Source: Lewinella sp. JB7
Lineage (GTDB): Bacteria > Bacteroidota > Bacteroidia > Chitinophagales > Saprospiraceae
Reading direction: 5' to 3'
Length of the DNA stretch: 64,000 bases
Assembly: GCF_024297185.1 (NCBI RefSeq)
Contig: NZ_JANCTD010000002.1
Coordinates: 124,001-188,000 of the forward strand
This document shows, in pieces, positions 25,663 to 33,177 of the stretch (position 1 is the first letter of the stretch; the number at the start of each line of letters is the position of its first letter). The notes beneath the pieces were generated by a model. The model worked only from the letters and a program-made list of their open reading frames with translations. It did no database searches and was not told the origin of the DNA. Both the position numbers and the translations under genes were made by a program.

Positions 25663-28477
25663 CCAGGAGGCCTACCATCATGGAAATGGTGCCGAACCAG
25701 AACAGATTGATGCCGGGGAATTCAATGGCCTGGAGGGTGATGTAGTCCGTCCGGTAACTCTTGGGTGCCACCGCGAGTGGAATACTGAAAGCCTGCTGCG
25801 GAGGTGCCGTAGCGATGCGGAGGGTAGCCTCGTTCGTCTCCGGATTCAGACTGACCAGGTGAGCATAGAGTCCGAGTGAGGTGATCTCATCACGTACTCC
25901 GCTCGGTTGGTTGCCCCGGATCAGGAAGACCGGCTGCATCGATTGTCCCTCGGATTCCAGCAGGGCGCTCACCCAGATATCGCCTTCCTGCGGCTGGAAG
26001 TGTTCTACCTGCGGCTGGGATACGAATTTCTCGAAGGTCACCACCCGGTCGCCGATGACGATGGAGTTGCCGGGCTTAACGAGGTATTCGCGATAATTGA
26101 GGTCGGCGTCCTTCGTCAGCAGCTGCTCAAAAACACTCTCGTCAATCTTGATGCGGAGCGACATGTCATTGATCTGGGCGGGATAGTGGTACAGCAATCC
26201 TTCCCGCAGTACCAGGGCCACGCTGGCCGTGGTATCGTGGTCGGCGATGCCTCCGGAACGGGCTGCCCGCACGGTGGCGCTCAGACCGATATCGCCGGGT
26301 TCGGCGACATAGTCCGGGTGAGTGGGGCGGCGGGAGAATCCCTCCAGGCCGACCGTGTAGGTGTAGATTATCGAACTGCTACGCTGCGGAATCTCCACGG
26401 TATCCCGGAAGGAGGTGCTTTCACCCTGCCCCAGGGGCAGGACCCGGTACTTCAGGCTATCCTCGGTTTCCTGACGCACGGTGACGCTCTGTTCTTCCGG
26501 GGGCAGGCCCATGATCACGGTAAAGATGTCCCTGTTCCAGTAGTGTTTGGTGCTCGGGTTGGTGATCGCGATCTTCTCGAACCCTTTATCGTAGAGGACA
26601 TTCGGTTCCAGCTGGAACTCCTCCAGGACCCGCCCGTCCTTATCGACGCGCTGGTAGTCCATGAAGTATTTGCGGTTCATGCCTTCGATCGTATCACCGG
26701 TGAAGGTGACGACGTAGTCCTCCATCCCCAGGGGAATGTTCTGGTAAAGCCGGACGGTGCTGCGGGCCAGTTGCTCGTCTTCCGTAAGTCCTTCCATTAA
26801 GAACTGATTCTGGGAAACGATGCGTTTATTGCCGGAGCTGGCCATGATCCCAATTAGCATTACGCCGAATCCCAGGTGACTGATGACGCTGCCCGCCACT
26901 TTCGCGTCCTTGCGCAGGAAGAAAATGAGGTAGTCCAGATTGGCCCAGACCGCGAACCACCCCGCGAAAAGCATAAGCTTGTAGGGGATACTCGGGGCCT
27001 TGATCCACAGCAAGGTAAGTGCGGTCAACACGGCGGCTCCCGCAATGGCTATCCCCGTGTGCAAAGCGAACGACCGAAGGTGACGGGAGAAGTCCCGTTC
27101 GCGCCACCGCAGAAACTGAGCGACGCCACTGAGGAGACCGATGAATATGCCGATCCAAATCTGGAAGCCGTTGTGGTGCGCTTCCGGATCGGTGAGCGTG
27201 AGACCGTCGTACACGGGGTTGAACCACTCCCGTATGGCGTTGTACACCGGCAAACTGGTCGAACCGGTGATGAGCAGCGCCGACATGAACAGGGTCAGGC
27301 TGCCAATAAACATCCAGAATTCCTTGCTGGTGGAAGATTCCTCCCGCTCCGGTACTGGAATGTGCCGCCAGCGCCAGATGACGAGTCCGAGGCTAAGCAC
27401 AATGTAAAAGCCCAGAAAAAACAACAACTGCGCCTCCAGGCCCATCTCCGTAAAGGCATGCACACTGGTATCGCCGAGCACGCCGGAGCGTGTAAGGAAG
27501 GTACTGTAAACGATCAATACAAAGGTGAACAGGTAAAACAGATAGGTGGCCCGGATGCCCTGACCGGTCGCGCGGCTAATGAGGTTGGTATGGATGCCGG
27601 CGACCAGCATGAGCCAGGGCACCAGACTGGTGTTCTCGACCGGATCCCAGGCCCAGTAACCGCCGAAGTTAAGCGCCTCGTACGCCCAGGCGGCCCCCAT
27701 AAGAATACCGATGCCGAGGATGCCCGCGCTGAAGAGACTCCACCGCAGCCCAGGCGTCAGCCATTCGCGGTGGCGACCGGTCCACAACCCCGCCACGGCG
27801 TAAGCGAAGGGCACGACCGTGCTGGCAAAACCCAGGAAAAGGGTGGGAGGGTGGATCGTCATCCAGTAATTCTGCAGGCTGGGATTGAGTCCGTTCCCCC
27901 GCAGCAATTCCACGTAATCGGCCTGCTGAAAGATGGGAGCGTTCACCGTCTCCCGCAGCAGCAGTAAGGGGTTGGAGCCGAGTTTGATCAGGCTATCCCC
28001 GATGCCGAAGTGTACCCCGAGCAGCATCGATACGATCACCACCTGCACGGAACAGACCACGGCCATGACCGGCTTCTCCCAGCTGCGGGCGGTGACCATG
28101 AGTACGTAGCCAAGGATAACGTGCCAGAACATCCACAGCAGGAAGCTTCCTTCCTGCCCCTCCCAGAATGCCGAGAAGATGTAGCGCCGCTGCAACTGCC
28201 CGTCGACGTGAGCCGTCACGTACTGGTATTCGTAGTACTGATTGAGCATCGCGTAAAAGATGCACCCGATGACGGTGAATACCGCCGCGCCGTGCGCCAG
28301 AAAGCTGAGTTGCCCGAGGCGCTGCCAACTCCGGCTACGCAGAACCTCGGCCCGGTATTGCGTGGCCAGGAAGTAGCTCACCAAACTTAGAATAGCGGAA
28401 AAAAAAGCGAGTACGACGGCGAAGTGTCCGATGTAACGGGGGCCGAGGTGCTCGTTCAGGTACTGTATTTCTTGCAT
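25601..28477 (-). CDS. ccmF: Cytochrome c maturation/heme lyase CcmF-CcsA type
   Basis: A 958-residue polytopic membrane protein that attaches heme to apocytochrome c at the outer face of the inner membrane. The hallmark WWD heme-handling motif reads GGYWAWDPVENTSLVPW, and conserved His-containing helices flank it (YWMTIHPPTLFLGF before, LVAGIHTNLI after). It is longer than E. coli CcmF (about 650). The added C-terminal half contains a large periplasmic stretch (about 540-900) and a final helix. It begins 6 bases downstream of ccmE and overlaps the convergent SSB-like gene by 62 bases. Other ccm genes are not in the window. Confidence 0.93.
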   Translation of the reverse strand: MQEIQYLNEHLGPRYIGHFAVVLAFFSAILSLVSYFLATQYRAEVLRSRSWQRLGQLSFLAHGAAVFTVIGCIFYAMLNQYYEYQYVTAHVDGQLQRRYIFSAFWEGQEGSFLLWMFWHVILGYVLMVTARSWEKPVMAVVCSVQVVIVSMLLGVHFGIGDSLIKLGSNPLLLLRETVNAPIFQQADYVELLRGNGLNPSLQNYWMTIHPPTLFLGFASTVVPFAYAVAGLWTGRHREWLTPGLRWSLFSAGILGIGILMGAAWAYEALNFGGYWAWDPVENTSLVPWLMLVAGIHTNLISRATGQGIRATYLFYLFTFVLIVYSTFLTRSGVLGDTSVHAFTEMGLEAQLLFFLGFYIVLSLGLVIWRWRHIPVPEREESSTSKEFWMFIGSLTLFMSALLITGSTSLPVYNAIREWFNPVYDGLTLTDPEAHHNGFQIWIGIFIGLLSGVAQFLRWRERDFSRHLRSFALHTGIAIAGAAVLTALTLLWIKAPSIPYKLMLFAGWFAVWANLDYLIFFLRKDAKVAGSVISHLGFGVMLIGIMASSGNKRIVSQNQFLMEGLTEDEQLARSTVRLYQNIPLGMEDYVVTFTGDTIEGMNRKYFMDYQRVDKDGRVLEEFQLEPNVLYDKGFEKIAITNPSTKHYWNRDIFTVIMGLPPEEQSVTVRQETEDSLKYRVLPLGQGESTSFRDTVEIPQRSSSIIYTYTVGLEGFSRRPTHPDYVAEPGDIGLSATVRAARSGGIADHDTTASVALVLREGLLYHYPAQINDMSLRIKIDESVFEQLLTKDADLNYREYLVKPGNSIVIGDRVVTFEKFVSQPQVEHFQPQEGDIWVSALLESEGQSMQPVFLIRGNQPSGVRDEITSLGLYAHLVSLNPETNEATLRIATAPPQQAFSIPLAVAPKSYRTDYITLQAIEFPGINLFWFGTISMMVGLLVSMVFRLRSRKAPAGGEILR

Positions 28478-28483
28478 GTAGGC

Positions 28484-28882
28484 CTAGCTCTCGGTCAGGT
28501 TCTTGATCATCGCCTCTTCGTCCTTGTACTTGCTCGGACACTTCAACTGGATGTCGCTCGCGATGAACTGCTCGTCCTTCATCCGACCCGTCAGCACGAT
28601 ACTCTCGCTCATTTCAAAATCCTGGGGTTTACCCATCAGGAGGACCACCTCCCGTTCGTTACCAGCCAGATCCTCGAGGAAGAAGCTGAAGTAATTGGGG
28701 TCGGTAAGCGGATCGTAAATCGTCGGTTTGTCCTTGACGTAGGTACCGACCAGTTGCACTTTCTTACCGGACGCGGCCGCTTTATCAAAATTGGCGTACT
28801 CCGAAGTGGCCTGCCCCGTCTGCAGCAGCAGTACCACGGCAACGACTACCAGCAGGATCGCAAGGATATAGGACTTCTTCAT
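28484..28882 (-). CDS. ccmE: Cytochrome c maturation heme chaperone CcmE, cysteine type
   Basis: A 132-residue periplasmic heme chaperone with one N-terminal membrane anchor (YILAILLVVVAVVLLL) and the CcmE OB-fold (VQLVGTYVKDKPTIYD, SIVLTGRMKDEQFIASDIQL). In E. coli the heme-binding residue is His in HxxxY; here the position holds Cys115 within LKCPSKYKDE, giving CxxxY (Cys115, Tyr119). CxxxY CcmE proteins are known from some other bacteria and archaea. CcmE would pass heme to CcmF, encoded directly downstream. Confidence 0.9.
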   Translation of the reverse strand: MKKSYILAILLVVVAVVLLLQTGQATSEYANFDKAAASGKKVQLVGTYVKDKPTIYDPLTDPNYFSFFLEDLAGNEREVVLLMGKPQDFEMSESIVLTGRMKDEQFIASDIQLKCPSKYKDEEAMIKNLTES

Positions 28883-28926
28883 AAGGCGGTAAGTTGGTAC
28901 AGGACGCGGCGTAGAACAAGAAAACG

Positions 28927-28934
28927 CTAAGGTA
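28927..28934 (-). promoter_or_regulatory. Possible -7 box of ccmE-ccmF
   Basis: Minus-strand TACCTTAG is one base off TAnnTTTG and lies 44 bases before the ccmE ATG. The 206-base region 28883-29088 otherwise shows no gene. Confidence 0.3.
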
Positions 28935-29088
28935 GCCGGACCGTTGCGCCACAGCGTCAGGGAAGGGTAAAATGCACGTCCGATCCGGGCATTCGGCCCC
29001 GCTACGTGCCCGACCTTTGGGGTAATTTCCGGGGAACAATTCTCTATAAATCAGTATTTTGATAGAAACCGCCCGCACGGGTTAGCCG

Positions 29089-29784
29089 ATGACTACCGCC
29101 GACCGATCTCTACTCCTCGCTCTTTGCCTGATTTTTCTTGCTCCCGCGCTTGCCGCCCAGAGCAGCGTGCGGGAATTCCGACTCGGCGGCAGCGCGAAAA
29201 TACTGACCGAGGAGTGCATTCGCCTGACCCCGGCCACTGCCTACGTATCCGGCTCCGCCTGGTTCCAGAATCCCATGGATCTCGAGTATCCCTTTGAGCT
29301 TACGGTGGACCTGGTCCTGGGGGAAAACGACGATCTGGGAGCCGATGGCATCGTCTTCGTTTTTCACCCCACGATGCAGACCGGTTACCGCGGCGAAGGA
29401 ATGGGTTTTGCCGGCCTGTATCCCTCCCTGGGCATCGAGTTCGACACCTACCAGAATTTTCACCTGGGTGATCCCGCCGGCGACCATCTGGCCATCATGC
29501 CCCACGGACAGCCCAATCATTCGGTGAGCCTGCAGGGACCGGTTGCCTTACCTAATCTGGAGGACGGCATGCGTCACCCCCTGACCATCAGTTGGAACCC
29601 GGGCACCAATACCATGAAAATCACGCTCGACAACGAACTGCGGGCCACCTTCACCCGCGACATCATCCGGGATATCTTCGGCGGAAACAGCAAGGTGTAC
29701 TGGGGGGCAACCGCCGCCACCGGTCGGAAGATCAACTTTCAGGACGTGTGCATTCGTAAACTGGTGTACGCCATGGCGTACTGA
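29089..29784 (+). CDS. Secreted L-type lectin-domain protein
   Basis: A 231-residue secreted protein with signal peptide LLLALCLIFLAPALAAQ followed by a single legume/L-type lectin beta-sandwich. Diagnostic stretches are GADGIVFVFHPTMQTGYRG, YPSLGIEFDTYQNFHLGDPA and DHLAIM. The domain binds carbohydrate through Asp and Asn residues; the Asp in DGIVFVFH and EFDTYQN fits. In Bacteroidota such proteins are often surface adhesins, but no T9SS tail is seen. Glycan binding is inferred from the family. It is convergent with the carboxylesterase. Confidence 0.8.
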   Translation: MTTADRSLLLALCLIFLAPALAAQSSVREFRLGGSAKILTEECIRLTPATAYVSGSAWFQNPMDLEYPFELTVDLVLGENDDLGADGIVFVFHPTMQTGYRGEGMGFAGLYPSLGIEFDTYQNFHLGDPAGDHLAIMPHGQPNHSVSLQGPVALPNLEDGMRHPLTISWNPGTNTMKITLDNELRATFTRDIIRDIFGGNSKVYWGATAATGRKINFQDVCIRKLVYAMAY

Positions 29785-29795
29785 GCAGGAAGCGA

Positions 29796-31370
29796 CTACC
29801 GCCGGGCCTTGTCATACATATTTGTCAGGTAGCGGTACCGCGGCTCGGCCCGGAATGCTTCGGCCTTACTCTCGGCATCGAGGATCATGACCGCGGGGTA
29901 TTCGGCATCGTCGAGGTTCGGCCATTGCGGAAGTTCACCACCGTTCGGATCTCCGGTCTTGACGAAATTGGCCAGATAGCGGACCATGGTTTCGGCGGCC
30001 TTGCGGTCCCCGTCCTGCCAAGCGTATCCGTCCGAGACGTCGAGTGAGTTCATGAAGTATTCGATATCGGTTGCGTGGGCGGCGCCCGGAGGCTCCTGGT
30101 CCCGACTTTGTCCGCGCAGGGGCGGCCGAATTTTGTCGAAGCGGTAGCGGTACACGGGCTGATCGCTGTTGAGGCGGTGCAGATCCGCCCAGTTCCAGGT
30201 GCCGAGTACGATCCAGGTGTCGGAGGCCAACTCGATTGCCGAGCGGGTCGGAGCGTCGGCAGGGTAATATTCCGTCAGGGCTTCGGCGTGCTGCGGAAAC
30301 TGCTCCCGCAGCATCTTCCGGTAGGCGTCCGGCGTGTCGGGGAACTGTCCCCAGGGCCGCTCCGTGCTGGTCCAGCCGACGAGCAAGGGCACGTTCGCCT
30401 GCTTCCCGTTAGCAAAAGTAAGGGCGGGATCTTCGGTGATGAAGTGACCGTCGACCACTACGGGGGGGCGGCCGACGTTCCGGTTGTTGAGGGTTTCGTA
30501 GATGACCCGCGTAGGTGCCTGCCGCAGTTCGGCGATCGAGGCATAGCCGCTCGAGTCGAGAAACCGCTCGCCCCAGGCTTCCCCGGCCGATAGCGGAGCC
30601 AGCGGGCGTTCGGGGTTCACCGCGCCACCGCTTTGTCCCACCGCACCCGCCAGGTGATCGCGGCTGAGGGGGGAGACCATCTGCAGGCTTACCGACATCG
30701 AACCGGCGCTTTCCCCCGCGATGGTGATTTTGTCCGGATCACCACCGAAGGCCGCAATGTTTTCCTTCACCCAGTGGATAGCGGCGGCCTGGTCCATGAG
30801 GCCGTAATTCCCGGACCCCCGGTAGTCGGTCTCCGCCGAAAGCTCCGGGTGAGCCATGAATCCGAACACGTTCAGTCGGTAGTTGGGCGTCACCACGACC
30901 ACGCCTTCCTGCGCCAGCCGCTCCCCGTCGTAGCGGCGTTCGTCGCCCGCTCCGGCCGAAAATCCACCTCCGTAGAAGTAGACGAGTACGGGCAGGCCGC
31001 TTTCCCGCGCTTCCGCGGGGGTCCAGACGTTCAGGTACAGACAGTCTTCGCTGACGGAGGGGGAGCGGAACCGCATGTCGTCGTAGATATACTCCTGTAC
31101 GGGGCGGGGACCAAACTCATGCGCCATACGTACGCCTTCCCAGTCGCCGGCCGGCTGCGGTGCCCGCCAGCGCAAATCTCCAACGGGCGGAGCGGCGAAG
31201 GGGATGCCGAGATAGCGTTGCACGCCGGTCCGGGTACTGTAATCGCCCTCGAGCGTTCCGTTCTTCACTTCCGTCCGGACCGCAAATCCGAAGTTGATCT
31301 CCTGGGCGCGTACGCGGGAGCAGAAGCATACCAAAAGTAGCAGAGGGATGAGGTAGAATTTCGTGTGCAT
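29796..31370 (-). CDS. Secreted type-B carboxylesterase
   Basis: A 524-residue alpha/beta-hydrolase of the cholinesterase/carboxylesterase B family. The start at 31370 gives a signal peptide (YLIPLLLLVCFCSRVRA). The nucleophile elbow is GESAGS, the oxyanion region is YFYGGGFSAGAGD, and SEDCLYLNVWTP is the family signature. A catalytic His (PPGAAHATDIEYF) is visible further on. It probably hydrolyses extracellular or periplasmic esters; substrate unknown. It is divergent from the gamma-glutamyltransferase. Confidence 0.9.
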   Translation of the reverse strand: MHTKFYLIPLLLLVCFCSRVRAQEINFGFAVRTEVKNGTLEGDYSTRTGVQRYLGIPFAAPPVGDLRWRAPQPAGDWEGVRMAHEFGPRPVQEYIYDDMRFRSPSVSEDCLYLNVWTPAEARESGLPVLVYFYGGGFSAGAGDERRYDGERLAQEGVVVVTPNYRLNVFGFMAHPELSAETDYRGSGNYGLMDQAAAIHWVKENIAAFGGDPDKITIAGESAGSMSVSLQMVSPLSRDHLAGAVGQSGGAVNPERPLAPLSAGEAWGERFLDSSGYASIAELRQAPTRVIYETLNNRNVGRPPVVVDGHFITEDPALTFANGKQANVPLLVGWTSTERPWGQFPDTPDAYRKMLREQFPQHAEALTEYYPADAPTRSAIELASDTWIVLGTWNWADLHRLNSDQPVYRYRFDKIRPPLRGQSRDQEPPGAAHATDIEYFMNSLDVSDGYAWQDGDRKAAETMVRYLANFVKTGDPNGGELPQWPNLDDAEYPAVMILDAESKAEAFRAEPRYRYLTNMYDKARR

Positions 31371-31479
31371 AGTGCTTTGTCGACTTTCCGGAAAGATACT
31401 TAATCTATATCCACCCGACCCCGACTTCCGCACATCCCATCCGGTTCGTTACCTTCCGGCTATACTAACCGTTCCGCTC

Positions 31480-33174
31480 ATGTCACGACCGTTGCTCTGC
31501 CTTCTCCTTATTTTTCTGATCGTTCCCCTGACCCAGGCGCAGGACCGCATTACCGGATCACTGGAAGCCACCCGCTCCGAAGTGCTGGCCGTCAACGGAA
31601 TGGTAGCTACGAGCCACCCCCTGGCTACGCAGATCGGACTGCAGGTGCTAAAGGACGGGGGCAACGCCATCGACGCCGCCATCGCGGCCAACGCGGCACT
31701 CGGTCTGATGGAGCCCACCGGCTGTGGAGTCGGTGGTGACCTGTTCGCCATTGTATGGGATGCCGAGACCCAGCGCGCCTACGGGCTCAACGCCAGTGGT
31801 CGGTCTCCCCAGAACATGACGTTGGCCGATTTGAAGGAGAAAAAGCTGGACAAGATTCCGGCCCTGGGCCCGCTGCCGGTGAGTGTCCCGGGGGCCGTGG
31901 ACGGCTGGTTTACTCTGCACGAACGCTTCGGCTCCGTACCGGTGGCTGATCTGCTGGCTCCGGCCATTGACTACGCGGAACGCGGATTCCCCCTCACGGA
32001 GCTCATCGCCTGGTACATGCACCGATCCATTCCTACCTATATGGCCCGGGGTTTTCCGAACGTGCGCGAGACCTACCTCGGACAAAACGGCGGCGAGCTT
32101 CCCGACGAGGGCGATCTTTACCGCAATCCCTATTTAGCCAGTACGTACCGGAAGATCGCCGCCGGGGGGCGGGATGCATTCTACCGGGGCGAGATCGCCG
32201 CCACTATAGCCGACTTCATTCAGGAACAGGGAGGATACCTCTCCGCCGCGGACTTGGCCGATCACCGTTCGGAGTGGGTGGAGCCCGTGTCCGTAAATTA
32301 CCGGGGCTACGACGTCTGGGAGCTGCCACCCAACGGTCAGGGGATTGCCGCACTTCAGATGCTCGCTATTCTGGAAGGCTACGACTTTAGCCAGATCGAC
32401 TTCGGTAGCGCCGAACACCTCCACCTGTTCACGGAAGCCAAAAAGCTGGCCTTCGAGGACCGGGCCAGGTACTACGCCGACATGGACTTTGCCGACGTGC
32501 CGGTGGATTGGTTGATCTCGGAAGAGTATGCCGGCCAACGCAGGGCGGAAATCGGGGACCGCGCCACGGTCTACGAAGCCGGGGAGATCAGCGCCGGCGA
32601 AACGATTTACTTGACCACCGCCGACGCCGCCGGCAACATGGTCTCACTTATCCAGAGCAATTACCGCGGTATGGGCTCCGGTATGGTTCCCCCCGGCCTG
32701 GGTTTCATGCTGCAGGATCGCGGAGAACTTTTCTCGCTGACGCCGGGGCAGGCTAATACTTACGCCCCCGCCAAACGCCCGTTTCACACCATCATCCCGG
32801 CCTTCATCAGCAAGGACGGTCAACCGTGGGTGAGTTTCGGGGTCATGGGGGGAGACTTCCAACCCCAGGGGCACGCCCAGATCGTCATGAACCTCATCGA
32901 CTACGGCATGAACCTCCAGGAAGCCGGGGATGCACCCCGCTGGGACCATACCGGAGGATCTTCCCCCACGGGCGACTTGCGCAATGAGGGGCAGGTAAGG
33001 GTGGAGTCCGGCATCCCGTACGAAACCATCCGCGGGCTGCTGGATCGGGGGCACGAGGTTGGGTTCACCCGGGGCAGCTACGGGGGTTACCAGGCGATTC
33101 TGCGCGATCTGGAAAACGGCGTCCTTCACGGCGCATCCGAAAGCCGGAAGGACGGACAGGCCGCCGGGTACTGA
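31480..33174 (+). CDS. ggt: Gamma-glutamyltransferase family protein, secreted
   Basis: A 564-residue Ntn-hydrolase with signal peptide (LLCLLLIFLIVPLTQAQ). The family opens with NGMVATSHPLATQIGLQVLKDGGNAIDAA and GCGVGGD. The self-cleavage/nucleophile region appears as GETIYLTTADAAGNMVSLIQSNY, with Thr next to Glu in the position of TTH in classical GGT. Then GSGMVPPGLGFMLQDRG and NTYAPAKRPFHTIIPA follow. It would act on glutathione or gamma-glutamyl compounds in the periplasm. The stop is 3 bases from the carB stop. Confidence 0.88.
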   Translation: MSRPLLCLLLIFLIVPLTQAQDRITGSLEATRSEVLAVNGMVATSHPLATQIGLQVLKDGGNAIDAAIAANAALGLMEPTGCGVGGDLFAIVWDAETQRAYGLNASGRSPQNMTLADLKEKKLDKIPALGPLPVSVPGAVDGWFTLHERFGSVPVADLLAPAIDYAERGFPLTELIAWYMHRSIPTYMARGFPNVRETYLGQNGGELPDEGDLYRNPYLASTYRKIAAGGRDAFYRGEIAATIADFIQEQGGYLSAADLADHRSEWVEPVSVNYRGYDVWELPPNGQGIAALQMLAILEGYDFSQIDFGSAEHLHLFTEAKKLAFEDRARYYADMDFADVPVDWLISEEYAGQRRAEIGDRATVYEAGEISAGETIYLTTADAAGNMVSLIQSNYRGMGSGMVPPGLGFMLQDRGELFSLTPGQANTYAPAKRPFHTIIPAFISKDGQPWVSFGVMGGDFQPQGHAQIVMNLIDYGMNLQEAGDAPRWDHTGGSSPTGDLRNEGQVRVESGIPYETIRGLLDRGHEVGFTRGSYGGYQAILRDLENGVLHGASESRKDGQAAGY

Positions 33175-33177
33175 GAC

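Noticed and set aside
26876-27967. 363-residue plus-strand open frame
   Set aside because: It is antisense to ccmF, including the WWD region, and has no recognisable domain.
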